Positions 1-9,269 of a stretch of DNA of 46,607 bases are shown piece after piece. The notes under the pieces were generated by a model that made no database searches, had not been told where the DNA came from, and saw only the letters and a list, made by a program, of their open reading frames with translations. Positions within the stretch are counted from its first letter, which is position 1; every line of letters begins with the position of its first letter. The position numbers and the translations under genes are program-made. Source of the DNA: Candidatus Caldilinea saccharophila (GTDB lineage: Bacteria; Chloroflexota; Anaerolineae; Caldilineales; Caldilineaceae); the NCBI GenBank assembly GCA_016710365.1, contig JADJVW010000034.1:1-46607 (forward strand), given 5' to 3'.

Positions 1-77
1 AAAGAACGCCATCTTCAACTTCGTGTCTTCCGTAGCATCTTCGTGTGCAGGGGCTAAATCGTGAACTACTGAAATCG
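1..77. repeat. Partial copy of a dispersed palindromic (MITE-like) repeat
   Basis: This stretch matches the right-hand part of two further copies at 26958-27066 and 28319-28423. The shared cores are AAAGAAC, CCATCTTCAA, TTCGTGT/TTTGTGT and the end AACTACTGA. The window begins inside the element, so the left arm is missing. It ends a few bases before the stop codon of the minus-strand ThuA-like gene, the same position the other two copies have relative to their genes. Confidence 0.6.
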
Positions 78-82
78 CTTCT

Positions 83-814
83 CTACTTCGTCAACGCTTC
101 GATCGGCTCCGGACGATGGCCGAAAGTCGTGATCGGACGTTCGACCGGCCTGGCCCAACGCACGGCATTGCTGATCACGCGCAGCACTTCCGGCTGGTGA
201 TAGGTGGGAAAGCTCTCATGGCCGGGCCGGAAATAAAAGATGCGTCCTTGCCCGCGGCGGTAACAGCAGCCGCTGCGGAAGACCTCGCCGCCCTGGAACC
301 AACTGACGAAAACCAGCGTCTCCGGCTCCGGAATGTCGAAGTATTCGCCGTACATCTCTTCGTGAGGAATCTCAAAATATTCGCCGATGCCGTCTGCAAT
401 TGGATGGCCGGCCGCCACCACCCAGATGCGCTCGCGCTCGCCGGCTTCACGCCACTTGAGATCACAAGTTGTGCCCATCAGCCGCTTGAAAATCTTGGAA
501 AAATGACCGGAGTGAAGCACGATCAGCCCCATGCCTTTCAGCACGCGGTCGTGCACCTGCGCCACGATCTCGTCGCTGACTTCTCCGTGCGCCATGTGCC
601 CCCACCAGACCAGGACATCGGTGTTGTTCAGGATGTGCTCGGTCAGGCCGTGGCTTGGCTCATCCAGCGTGGCGGTGTGCACGATGCAGCCGTGCCCGCG
701 CAGATAGCCGGCGATGGCGCCGTGAATCCCCTGTGGATAGACCGCGGCGATCTCCGGGTCCTGTCGTTCGTGACGAAATTCGTTCCAGACTGTCACACGC
801 GTCTGTGTTGCCAT
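83..814 (-). CDS. ThuA-like domain protein (trehalose utilization family)
   Basis: The protein of about 243 aa fits the ThuA family, a class I glutamine amidotransferase-like fold found beside sugar oxidoreductases. Visible family features are the N-terminal strand (TRVTVWNEFRHE), DVLVWWGHMAHGEV, GLIVLHSGHFSKIF, the HPIADGI segment and the C-terminal GQGRIFYFRPGHESFPTYH, with the length usual for the family. The ATG at 814 is preferred over an in-frame TTG 15 bases upstream, because GAGGAG lies about 7 nt before the ATG. The next gene upstream on the same strand is a Gfo/Idh/MocA oxidoreductase, a common partner of ThuA in sugar or polyol catabolic clusters. The biochemical activity of ThuA proteins is poorly defined; trehalose or disaccharide use is inferred from the family. 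Confidence 0.85.
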   Translation of the reverse strand: MATQTRVTVWNEFRHERQDPEIAAVYPQGIHGAIAGYLRGHGCIVHTATLDEPSHGLTEHILNNTDVLVWWGHMAHGEVSDEIVAQVHDRVLKGMGLIVLHSGHFSKIFKRLMGTTCDLKWREAGERERIWVVAAGHPIADGIGEYFEIPHEEMYGEYFDIPEPETLVFVSWFQGGEVFRSGCCYRRGQGRIFYFRPGHESFPTYHQPEVLRVISNAVRWARPVERPITTFGHRPEPIEALTK

Positions 815-865
815 TGGAAATCTCCTCAATTTCTTTCAAATAAAAATATTTTGTTACTGCTGAAA

Positions 866-1949
866 TCAGATTTTAGCGACTGCTCCCTCGCGCATGACGA
901 GTTGCTCGGCGTCGTGCTGCGTTACCGGCGCGCCGCCCTGCTGTGCAGAGGCGCGGATCATATCCCAGAGGATCGCCATGCGCAAGCCTACTTCCGGCGG
1001 GCTGGGGTTTTCGATCTCCCCGCGGCAGACATGCATAAACTGCTCCCACGCGCCGTGCGACGCCGGCACTTCCACCGGCGTCAGGTCGGCGTCGCCCGCA
1101 CGTTGCACTTCTAGCCGCTCGCCCCAGACGCCGGTGCGCAAGATGCCGTTGGTGCAGAAGACGCGCACATCCGACGCGCAGGATTCGATGGTGTCGCCAC
1201 AGCCGCTCAGCGTGATCAAGACGCCGGACGCCAACCTTGCCATCACCGCCCCCAGAATGTCGACGGCGCGGCGCACCGCGGTTGTCCAGCCAGGCCGCGG
1301 CTTCGATCACCGGCTCGCCGCCTGCCAGGTCGGCCACCGTATTAAGCAGATGCGCGCCCGTGTCGAACAGGAAGCCGCCGCCGGCAATCTCCGGCGCTTG
1401 CCGCCACGTGTTTTGTGTGTGGCTGTTCCAGCTTTGCCACACCACGCCATGAATGTTGAGGATAGCGCCCAACTCTCCCGACCGCAACAGCGTGACGGCG
1501 GTGCGAATCTGCGGCGACAGGCTGCCGTTGAAGGCCACCACCAGGCGCCGCCGCGTCCGGTTGCGGATTTCGATCAGGCTGCGCGCCTCCACCGTATTCA
1601 TGACCATCGGCTTCTCCAGCAGCACATCCAGCCCCGCTTCCATGCAAGCGCCAGCCTGTTCGTGATGAAGCACGTGGGGCGTGATAATAAAGACGGCGTC
1701 GAGCGCGTCGGCGTGTTCACGCAGCAAGAGGGTCAGGTTCGGCTCATTGGGCGGCGGCGTCAGGCCGACATCCTTGAAGAGCACCGCAAACCGCGCGTAC
1801 GTCTCGGCCGAAGGTTCACAGACGACCGGAATCTGCACCAGCTCCTGATGGCGCAACATGGCGACCGTATGATGCCGCGCCATGCCGCCGCACCCGATGA
1901 TCGCGATCCGCAATGGGGATTGCGGTAGAACTGAGTTTTTAGACGACAT
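866..1949 (-). CDS. Gfo/Idh/MocA family NAD(P)-dependent oxidoreductase, one frameshift
   Basis: The N-terminal Rossmann domain begins with LRIAIIGCGGMARHH (GxGxxA-type dinucleotide motif) and includes the family EKP signature (DVLLEKPMVMN). The C-terminal GFO_IDH_MocA domain contains GGGFLFDTGAHLLNT. The reading frame breaks near 1258-1275, after AAWLDNRGA; the continuation VDILGAVMARLASG to the stop at 866 is one base out of phase. Removing one base from the GC-rich run restores one protein of about 360 aa, the family size. The ATG at 1949 follows GGGAGGG at good spacing. The enzyme likely oxidises or reduces a sugar or inositol-like substrate, acting with the ThuA-like gene 52 bp downstream. 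The substrate cannot be read from sequence. Confidence 0.82.
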
Positions 1950-2004
1950 CGAACCCTCCCTACGCAAATGGTTGCAAGCTTCACAGTCCGGCAAGGCTAC
2001 TCAA

Positions 2005-2034
2005 ATGACAGTCACTTTGCAAAGTGACTGTCAT
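2005..2034. repeat. Perfect 30-bp palindrome between divergent genes
   Basis: The half-site ATGACAGTCACTTTG (2005-2019) is followed immediately by its exact reverse complement, with no loop. It lies between the divergently transcribed oxidoreductase (start 1949) and maf (start 2209). Such a site could be a dimeric-regulator operator, a cruciform or RNA hairpin, or one member of an intergenic repeat family. Sequence alone does not decide. The rest of 1950-2208 shows no further gene; TATAAA near 2197 upstream of maf could be a -10 element. Confidence 0.75.
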
Positions 2035-2208
2035 CTCTGGGCCAAAAAATGTAAAGGTAGAGTACTCCCCAATAGTGCCACAAGCCGGGGTCTATGTCCA
2101 ACGCATGGCATCAAGTTGGTATGGCGTAGAAGGCTTTTCCCTTATCAAGTTTCTGCTTGCCGCCGCGCCAACTTTTTAGATTTTTTCCCGCTCAGGTATA
2201 AAGAGCGT

Positions 2209-2898
2209 ATGACATCACAACCACAGTTGATCCTGCTTCCGGCCAGCCAGCGGCGCCAACAATTTCTGCGCGACCGGGGGCTGGCCTACACCGTGCACGT
2301 GGCGGACATCGATGAGACCCCGCTGCCCAACGAAGATCCCGCCGCCATGACGCGCCGGCTGGCCGAAGCCAAAGCGGAAGCGGTGGCCTTGCGCCTGCAA
2401 GACGCTGCGCAGGAGCAGATCATCATTGCTTCTGACACCACCGTTGCGTTGGAAAACACGATTTACGGCAAACCCGTCGATGACGAAGACGCCGCCCACA
2501 TGCTGCGCGCGCTGCGTAACCGCACCCACAGCGTCATCAGCGCGGTCGCGGTGCTGCGTCTGCCCGACCGCTGGCTGGAGACGCGCGTCAACACCACCGC
2601 CGTGACAATGCGTGATTACACCGACGCCGAGATCGCCGCCTATGTCGCCACGGGCGATCCGCTGGACAAGGCCGGCGCCTACGGCATCCAGTCGTCCGGC
2701 TTTGCCCCGGCGTGCGCGCTGGATGGCTGCTACGCCGGCGTGATGGGGCTGCCGCTGGCCGATTTATGCGACTTGCTGGTTGCGCGCGGCGTCGTCATCC
2801 CGCACGACCCTGCTCAGGTCTGCGCAGCCCACAATTCATTTGCCTGCTGCTTCGCCAGCACACAACGGGCCTTCTTCGTCGACTTCGATGCACGCTAA
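2209..2898 (+). CDS. maf: Maf-like nucleoside triphosphate pyrophosphatase
   Basis: Maf proteins hydrolyse non-canonical or excess NTPs/dNTPs to the monophosphate and pyrophosphate in the cytoplasm. The first 200 of 229 aa show the family pattern: ILLPASQRRQQFLRDRGL (usually LASxSPRR), VADIDETP, the catalytic-Asp strand IIIASDTTVALE, YGKPVDDEDAAHMLRALR, the H-S-V-I-S strand, GDPLDKAGAYGIQ, and the C-terminal GVMGLPLADLCDLL. LLPASQ in place of LASxSP is a mild variation. The ATG at 2209 is chosen because Maf homology starts at once; the longer in-frame extension to 1882 has none. The last 25 or so residues run past the usual Maf end and may be non-conserved. The methyltransferase gene starts 19 bp downstream. 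Confidence 0.9.
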   Translation: MTSQPQLILLPASQRRQQFLRDRGLAYTVHVADIDETPLPNEDPAAMTRRLAEAKAEAVALRLQDAAQEQIIIASDTTVALENTIYGKPVDDEDAAHMLRALRNRTHSVISAVAVLRLPDRWLETRVNTTAVTMRDYTDAEIAAYVATGDPLDKAGAYGIQSSGFAPACALDGCYAGVMGLPLADLCDLLVARGVVIPHDPAQVCAAHNSFACCFASTQRAFFVDFDAR

Positions 2899-2917
2899 AG
2901 GCATTAAGGCGAATCCA

Positions 2918-4590
2918 ATGATACAATCAGTTCCTGCTGCCAGAACGCTTGTGCTTTTCCCGGACTGGACTGATGTGATGCTAACGATAAACACATTGAC
3001 CGATCTATTGGCAATTGCTGTTGCCTTGGGGGCAAAAACCGTAGTTGGCTGGTCGGATGCAGAAGAGGAATTAACTGCACAGCTTCCCTGCACCCTGGAT
3101 GAAACGGTTGCCACCATTGCAGCTCGAATTGTAGCGGGCGAAGATCCTCTGGGCGAACCGTATTGTCAGATTCTCTCGCCAGCAGCGGCGTCCCAGTGGC
3201 GCAACCTACACGCCGGCGCAGTTCGTTCACGTTATGACCCAATGGGCAGTAAGCCAAGTAAGGCCAAAACGAGTCGTGGGCCCCCGGTTGTGGCTCTGGA
3301 CGGTTTTTAGTAGCCGCCGGAAAGTGCTTCGAGGAGGCGACGCTGATTGGTATTGAGACAGACCCAGTGGCAGCAATGCTTGCCCGTGCTAACTTGGCCG
3401 TCAACGGGTTTGTCAACCGTGCCAAGGTGACATTAGTAGATTATCGAGAGGTGACTCTTGAAGAGATTGACGGTGCAACACTTTTCATCGGAAACCCACC
3501 CTATGTTCGCCATCATGATATCGCTCCTGAACACAAAGCGTGGCTTACCGACACAGCACAGATGCTAGGAATTCGGGCCAGCCAGTTGGCAGGATTGCAC
3601 GCTCATTTCTTTTTGGCGACTGCACTGCTGGTGCGTCCAGGCGATCTTGGCGTATTTATCACATCGTCCGAGTGGCTTGACGTCAATTATGGCGAGCTTC
3701 TGCGCAGATTACTCACTGGTCCCCTAAAAGTGCTCACCATTCAAGTGATCAATCCAAGGTTGCAGCCTTTTCCCGGTACAGCAACCACCGCCGTCATTAC
3801 CGGGTTCGCTGTATCAACTGATTCACCGCTTGTTGCAATCGGTCGGGTTGAACAATTGGATGACTTGAAGTCGCTGCACACCGATGTCTCGATCTTGCGT
3901 GCGGAATTGGCTGCACTCAAACGCTGGTCAGCGCTCACCAGCAAGAGAACGGAACGACGTGCAGGGTTCATTGAGCTAGGCGAAATCTGCCGTGTTCATC
4001 GAGGACAAGTAACCGGCGCCAACAAAGTGTGGGTTGCACGCAAGGGGCAAGTTGATTTGCCTACAGCAGTTCTGTGGCCTGCGATTACGCGTGCGCAAGA
4101 ATTGTTTCACACCACTGGCATTCTAGATAACATCGAAGCTCTGAAACTGGTGATCGACCTGCCGGCAGAACTTGATGCGTTCTCTGTCGATGATCAGGCG
4201 CGCATTGCACAATATCTAAAATTTGCCGCTGCAAAAGACGCCGATGCCACCTACATTGCGCGGCATCGAACACCGTGGTGGTCAGTAAAGCTCCACGCGC
4301 CAGCGCCGATTCTGGCGACCTATATGGCGCGGCGCACACCAGTCTTTGTCTATAACCGGGCAAAAGTCCGTCATATCAACATTGCTCATGGCCTCTATCC
4401 GCGCGAACCGTTGAGCGTCGATATTCTCATGGCGCTCGCACGATTTTTGACCCAAAGCGTCACAACCGATGAGGGCAGAACGTACGCGGGCGGGCTGACA
4501 AAATTTGAACCGCGCGAAATGGAGCGTTTGTTGATCCCCCACCCTGATCTTCTTGTGGACCCGCAGGTTGTTGAGGAACTATTGCAATGA
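2918..4590 (+). CDS. Type II restriction-modification DNA adenine N6-methyltransferase, two frameshifts
   Basis: The protein carries the class I amino-methyltransferase core: GATYTPAQFVHVMTQW, SAM-binding motif I (PGCGSGRFLVAA), an acidic motif II strand (LIGIETDPVAA), and catalytic motif IV NPPY followed by VRH. A target-recognition-like C-terminal half follows. The coding frame shifts near 3185-3195 and again in the GGGCCCCC run at 3268-3275; each shift corresponds to one surplus base. Frame 2918-3190 gives the N-terminus, a short middle frame gives TPAQFVHV, and the long third frame (open from about 3261) reaches 4590. The gene overlaps the XamI-like endonuclease by ATGA (4587-4590), so the two are translationally coupled. 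It should methylate adenine in the endonuclease target. If the frameshifts are real, the host would be unprotected or both genes would be dying. Confidence 0.83.
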
Positions 4591-5543
4591 GTAAGGGACT
4601 GCCAAAGCTTGTCGAACCAACACGCTGGTTGCCGGAGAAATTGGAGACTGACCTGGCCGTTGCGATACAGAATTTTCGTGATGAGCGGCTACAGGAACCA
4701 CTGGCTGCCTATTTGGAGGCATACGACCAGGCAGAGGAAATCATCGAAGGATTGTTGCGCAGCACAGACAATCTGATGAGCATGGAAGCTACGGCGCTGG
4801 CGTTGTTTCAGCAGCCAGATTCACTCGATGCCCTACGCTACTTGGCGGCGCCGCCGATCTCTGAAGATGATTTGAAAATATTGGTGGATAGTGCATCGCT
4901 GGCGCCACGTACATTTACTGCGGATCCAGCACTTGCAGCGCGTTTGGTGCAGACAATCCAGGCTGTCATCGATCCACGCCGATTCCCCTGGCATGCTGAA
5001 CGACGAGAAGCAACTCGCGAAGAGCGACAAGCCGCAGTGATGGCGTCAACCGTCTTGATTGCGGCGCAACGCTTGGCAACGCGAAGACGCAGCGAAGGCA
5101 AGCAAGTCCAAGAAACGTTAGTCCGTCAAACGCTGTTGGATCATGGGCTGGAGATTGTTGCCATTCCGGGCAACGCCATTCAGACCCTCAGTCAAGCGCC
5201 GGGCCCCGGTAAGTTCTGCAGTGAGGCAATACTCGGTACGCGCAAGGCCGATTTCGTCGTCGGTCTCTGGGACACGCGCATTCTGGCCATTGAGTGCAAA
5301 GTCTCGAATTCTTCGCTCAACTCTGTCAACCGGCTCAATAACGACGCCGCCGCCAAAGCTGAAGAATGGCTCAAGGATTTTGGCGTGCGTAACATCGTGC
5401 CGGCTGCCGTGCTCAGTGGCGTTTATAAGCTGCACAATCTGCTGAATGCACAGCAACGAGGGTTGACGCTCTATTGGGCGCATCGGCTGGTAGATTTGAC
5501 CGGATGGATTGAAAGCGTCCGTATTCAAGCTCCGACAGATTGA
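4587..5543 (+). CDS. XamI-like type II restriction endonuclease
   Basis: The 318-aa protein resembles the XamI restriction endonuclease family (XamI cuts GTCGAC). The C-terminal half holds a PD-(D/E)xK-type core: KADFVVGL with the Asp near residue 221, then ILAIECKVSNSSLNS with E-C-K near 235-237, then NRLNNDAAAKAEEW and a helix/strand end VPAAVLSGVYKLHNLL. The N-terminal half is helical and charged. The frame is intact and starts on the ATGA overlap with the methyltransferase, the usual order for tight co-regulation. Family assignment is from remembered motif similarity; the exact target site is inferred. The pair looks less G+C-rich than neighbouring genes by eye, which is compatible with horizontal acquisition. 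Confidence 0.75.
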   Translation: MSKGLPKLVEPTRWLPEKLETDLAVAIQNFRDERLQEPLAAYLEAYDQAEEIIEGLLRSTDNLMSMEATALALFQQPDSLDALRYLAAPPISEDDLKILVDSASLAPRTFTADPALAARLVQTIQAVIDPRRFPWHAERREATREERQAAVMASTVLIAAQRLATRRRSEGKQVQETLVRQTLLDHGLEIVAIPGNAIQTLSQAPGPGKFCSEAILGTRKADFVVGLWDTRILAIECKVSNSSLNSVNRLNNDAAAKAEEWLKDFGVRNIVPAAVLSGVYKLHNLLNAQQRGLTLYWAHRLVDLTGWIESVRIQAPTD

Positions 5544-5611
5544 CACAGCCTGTTGCGCGCGTTACACTCGCGTCAGAGAAAGTGTGTTGTCATTTTGAGG
5601 AGAAAGCGCAT

Positions 5612-6665
5612 TTGTCAGCAGTGCAGCGTGAAGACTACCACGAATACGAAGCCGAGTTCGAAGACGACCCACGCCCGCGGCGCAACGATAAGAAGTCCAG
5701 ACCCAAGCGCGCGTCGCAGCAACTAGCGCACGGCATCGTCATCCGTGCGCGCGGCCACCACTACGATGTCGAGACCACCCCGGCCAGTGAGGCGGATGGC
5801 GCAGAGCATGTGCGCATCTGCGAAGTGCGCGGCCGGCTCTTGCAGGAGCGCAGCCGTGACACGCTGGTGGCCGTCGGCGACCGCGTGTGGGTGCTGCCGG
5901 AAGGCGACAATAAGGGTCTCATCGAGCGTGTGGACGAGCGGCGCAGCGTGCTCAGCCGGCAGCATCCGGGCGAATCGCGCCCCGCCGAGGATGTCATTCT
6001 GGCTAATCCGGATCAGGCGCTGGTGGTCTTTGCCGCGGCCAAGCCGGAGCCGCATCTGCGTATGCTTGACCGCTTCCTCGTCATTGCCGAGGCCAACGAA
6101 CTGCCGGCGGTGATCTGCGTCAACAAGATCGAACTGACGGATGAGGATGCGGCGCGCACAATTTTTGGCATGTACGAGCGCATCGGCTATCCGGTGCTCT
6201 ACACCAGCGCCAAGCTGCACACCGGCATCGACGCGTTGCGCGCGATGTTGACGGATCGCATCACCGTGGTGGCCGGGCCAAGCGGCGTGGGCAAAAGCAG
6301 CCTGATCAACGTCGTGCATCCAACCTTGCACCTGCGCGAAGGCGACCCGCGCGACTTTATGGACAAGGGGACGTCACACCACGCGCGCCGCGCAGCTCTA
6401 TCGGATGCCCTTTGGCGAGGCCTCCTATGTGGCCGACACCCCGGGCATCCGCGAGTTGGGTCTCTACGAGATCGACGCCGCCAATCTGCCCTTCTATTTC
6501 CGCGAAATGGCAGCCTATCTGCACGAATGCCGCTATCCCGGCTGTACGCACGACCACGAGCCGGAGTGCGCGGTGCGCGCCGCGGTCGCACACGGCGAAA
6601 TTGCCGAAGAACGTTACGCAAGTTATCTGCGCTTGCTGCGGGGAAGAATAGAGAATGGAGAGTAA
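5612..6665 (+). CDS. rsgA: Ribosome small subunit-dependent GTPase A (RsgA), one frameshift
   Basis: RsgA is a circularly permuted GTPase that acts in late maturation of the 30S subunit. Seen in order: an OB-fold N-terminal domain (VAVGDRVWVLP), G4 VNKIEL, G1 Walker A GPSGVGKSSLIN, then G2/G3 and the zinc-binding tail with PGIRELG, CRYPGCTHDHEPECAV and ERYASYLRLL. After the Walker A the frame breaks at the GGGG run near 6364-6367; dropping one G restores K-G-R-H-T-T-R-A-A-Q-L-Y and the second half ending at 6665. The start chosen is TTG 5612, with GAGGAG at 5597-5602; a TTG at 5540 overlapping the endonuclease stop is less likely. A charged N-terminal extension of about 50 aa precedes the OB fold. 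Confidence 0.88.
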
Positions 6666-6756
6666 GAGATTGGAGATTGGAGATTGGAGAGCGCAATGAT
6701 GCCACTGCCACAATCTCCAATCTCCTAATCTCTTAATCTCTTAATCTCCTAATCAC
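6664..6756. repeat. Inverted GAGATTGG/CCAATCTC low-complexity repeat
   Basis: Tandem 8-mers of the type GAGATTGG (6666-6690) are followed after about 20 bases by the complementary run of CAATCTC-type units (6710-6754), so the RNA could fold into a long imperfect hairpin. It fills the whole gap between rsgA and the helicase gene. It may act as a terminator or be a mobile palindromic repeat; no coding potential is seen. Confidence 0.65.
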
Positions 6757-6764
6757 ACCTGACC

Positions 6765-9251
6765 ATGTCCAAAATCACTGCTAACCTGAACGAACCACAA
6801 AAAAAAGCTGTCGAGACCGTCAAGGGGCCGGTGCTGGTGCTGGCTGGGCCAGGGTCGGGCAAGACGCGGGTGCTGACGCGGCGCATTGCCTACATGATCG
6901 AGGAACAAGGCATTGCGCCGTGGAACATTGCCGCCGTCACCTTCACCAACAAAGCGGCCGGCGAGATGCGCGAGCGGGTGGCGCTGATCCTGCAGGAAAT
7001 CTACGGCGCGCCGCCGGTGGGACAGTCATCGCGCCTGGGCGGGCTGACGATCGGCACGTTCCACAGTATCTGCGCCCGCATCCTGCGCGTGGAGACGGCT
7101 GCGGCCGGCTTTCAGCCCAACTGGATCATCTACGACAGCGCCGACCAGGTGGCGCTGGTGCGCGCCGTGATGCGCGACCTCAATCTCGACGAGAAGCGCT
7201 ACCCGCCGAAGGCAATTCACGCCCACATCAGCAACCGCAAAAACGAACTGATCACGCCAGAAACCTATCGCGGCGCCTCTTACTTCGAGGAGATCGCCGG
7301 CCGCGTCTATCGCAGCTACCAGGAGTCGCTGCTTGCCAACAACGCAATGGATTTCGACGACCTGCTGCTGCGCACCGTGCTGCTGCTGCGCGATAACCTC
7401 GACGCGCGCAGCAAGTATCAGCGCAAGTGGCCTTATCTGCTCGTCGATGAATTTCAGGACACTAACTCGGCGCAATATGAGATGCTGCGGCTGTTGGTGG
7501 GTGAGCCGGCGCATAACCGCAATCTCTTTGTCGTGGGCGACGAGGATCAGTCGATCTATCGCTTCCGCGGCGCCGATTATCGCAACGTACAGCTCTTTCG
7601 CAAGGATTACCCCGACCACATCGAAATCTTGCTCGAACAAAATTACCGCAGCACGCAGACGATCCTCGACGTTGCCAACGCGCTGATCAGCCAGAACCGC
7701 AACCGCACGCCCAAGCGCCTGCACACCGACAACGGTCAAGGCGCACCCGCGATGGTCTACGAGGCGTACAACGAGGTCGAAGAGGCTGCGTTCGTGGCCG
7801 ACGAGATCGAAAAGATGCTCGCCACGAAAGCGTTTCAGGCCGGCGACTTTGCCGTCACCTACCGCACCAACGCCCAGAGCCGCGCACTCGAAGAAGCCTT
7901 CGTCATGCGCCACATCAAGTACAAGCTGATCGGCGCCACGCGCTTCTATGAGCGCAAGGAGGTCAAGGACGCGCTCGCCTATCTGCGCGTGATCCACAAC
8001 CCCGCGGACAGCGTCTCGCTTGAGCGCATCATCAATTCGCCGCCGCGCGGCATCGGCGCCAAGACGCTGGAGGCGCTGCGCAACTGGGCGAACGAGATCG
8101 GCGTCGGCCAGACGGAGGCTTTGCAGATTCTTCACCACGGCCCGCAGCGTGTGGCTTTGCAAAGCGGGCGCACGCTCTCCACGGCAGCGTACAAGGCGCC
8201 GCCCTTTGGCGCCCGCGCCCAGAACGCCCTGATCGAGTTTGCCGCGCTGCTCGACGAGTGGATCGCAACCGAGCGCCGCGGTCACTACGACAGCGTCGCC
8301 GACCTGCTCGACCAGGTGCTGGCGAAATCTGGCTACGTGGATACGTTGCGCGACGGCAGCGACGAAGGGGAAGATCGCTTCGCCAACTTACAGGAGTTGC
8401 GCGGCGTGGCTGCCCAGTACACCCAGGGCATGTCCGCGCTGGAGCCGGAGCAAAGCCCGCTTGGCCTCTTTCTGGAGGAAGTGAGCCTGGTGAGCGACAG
8501 CGACCAGCTTGACGACAGCGCCGGCGCGGTGACGCTGCTCACGCTGCACACGGCCAAGGGGCTGGAATATCCCGTTGTCTTCATCGTGGGCATGGAGGAA
8601 GGCATCCTGCCGCACAGCCGCAGCCTGGAAAGCGGCGATGCAGAGGATATGGCCGAGGAGCGCCGCCTGACCTATGTCGGCGTGCGCGCCAAGAAACGCC
8701 TCTACCTGGTGCACTGCTTCCGCCGCAGTCTGTGGGGCGACAGTTCGATGCAGCAGCCGAGCCGCTTTCTCGACGACATTCCCCCCGATTTGCTGTCGGG
8801 CATGGTCGACCGCCAGCGGCGCCGCGAAGGGAGCTACCAGCGCGTCACCAGTTGGGATGCGGACGAAAGTGAGCGCGGGCAGAGCCGCAGCCAGACCGGC
8901 GGATACTGGAGCGGCCGCTCGAAATCCACCCAGCCCGCGGCGTCGCCGTTTGGTCAGCCGTCGAACCAGCCCTCCAGCAAGTCACCGTCCGATCATTCAT
9001 CGCCTGCCGCCGGCTCGGCCTATTGGTCGCCAGGCGCCGGCGGCAAGGAAGCCAGCGCGCGCAAGCCGGCGGCGGCAAGCGGCCCGCTCGCCTTCAAACG
9101 CCGCGACAGCGTCCAGCATCCGAGCTTTGGCATCGGCACTGTCATCGAGAGCGAGGCGACGGGCGATGGCGACGAGCAAGTGACCGTCGCCTTTCCGGGT
9201 GTGGGCATCAAAAAGCTGCTGGTTTCATTGGCAGGACTGAAAAAGCTATAG
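6765..9251 (+). CDS. pcrA: ATP-dependent DNA helicase, UvrD/PcrA family
   Basis: This is an 828-aa superfamily 1A 3'-5' helicase for repair and replication-fork clearance. All motifs are intact: Q motif LNEPQKKAV (8-16), Walker A AGPGSGKT (27-34), Ia AVTFTNKAAGEM, Walker B LLVDEFQDTN, III VGDEDQSIYRFRGAD, IV LEQNYRST, V LLTLHTAKGLEYPVVF and VI EERRLTYVGVRAKKRLYLV. After a Ser/Gln/Pro-rich linker (roughly 690-770) the C-terminus has the Tudor-like tail FGIGTVIES...VTVAFPGVGIKKL typical of PcrA, which contacts RNA polymerase in characterised homologues. ATG 6765 fits the family N-terminus. UvrD and PcrA cannot be separated sharply here; the C-terminal tail favours PcrA naming. Unlike its neighbours, this 2.5-kb frame is uninterrupted. 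Confidence 0.95.
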   Translation: MSKITANLNEPQKKAVETVKGPVLVLAGPGSGKTRVLTRRIAYMIEEQGIAPWNIAAVTFTNKAAGEMRERVALILQEIYGAPPVGQSSRLGGLTIGTFHSICARILRVETAAAGFQPNWIIYDSADQVALVRAVMRDLNLDEKRYPPKAIHAHISNRKNELITPETYRGASYFEEIAGRVYRSYQESLLANNAMDFDDLLLRTVLLLRDNLDARSKYQRKWPYLLVDEFQDTNSAQYEMLRLLVGEPAHNRNLFVVGDEDQSIYRFRGADYRNVQLFRKDYPDHIEILLEQNYRSTQTILDVANALISQNRNRTPKRLHTDNGQGAPAMVYEAYNEVEEAAFVADEIEKMLATKAFQAGDFAVTYRTNAQSRALEEAFVMRHIKYKLIGATRFYERKEVKDALAYLRVIHNPADSVSLERIINSPPRGIGAKTLEALRNWANEIGVGQTEALQILHHGPQRVALQSGRTLSTAAYKAPPFGARAQNALIEFAALLDEWIATERRGHYDSVADLLDQVLAKSGYVDTLRDGSDEGEDRFANLQELRGVAAQYTQGMSALEPEQSPLGLFLEEVSLVSDSDQLDDSAGAVTLLTLHTAKGLEYPVVFIVGMEEGILPHSRSLESGDAEDMAEERRLTYVGVRAKKRLYLVHCFRRSLWGDSSMQQPSRFLDDIPPDLLSGMVDRQRRREGSYQRVTSWDADESERGQSRSQTGGYWSGRSKSTQPAASPFGQPSNQPSSKSPSDHSSPAAGSAYWSPGAGGKEASARKPAAASGPLAFKRRDSVQHPSFGIGTVIESEATGDGDEQVTVAFPGVGIKKLLVSLAGLKKL

Positions 9252-9269
9252 TTTTTAGGGACAACGCCA

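Noticed and set aside
2918..5543. BREX or type I restriction locus
   Set aside because: No PglZ, BrxC, HsdS or HsdR-like gene adjoins; a simple methyltransferase plus XamI-like endonuclease pair explains the region.
6364..6371. Programmed frameshifting in rsgA
   Set aside because: No slippery heptamer or stimulatory structure is evident, RsgA is not known to be recoded, and many unrelated genes here show similar one-base shifts.
7026..8285. 419-aa minus-strand open frame inside the helicase gene
   Set aside because: The opposite strand encodes all seven helicase motifs without interruption; the antisense frame is a by-product of codon bias.
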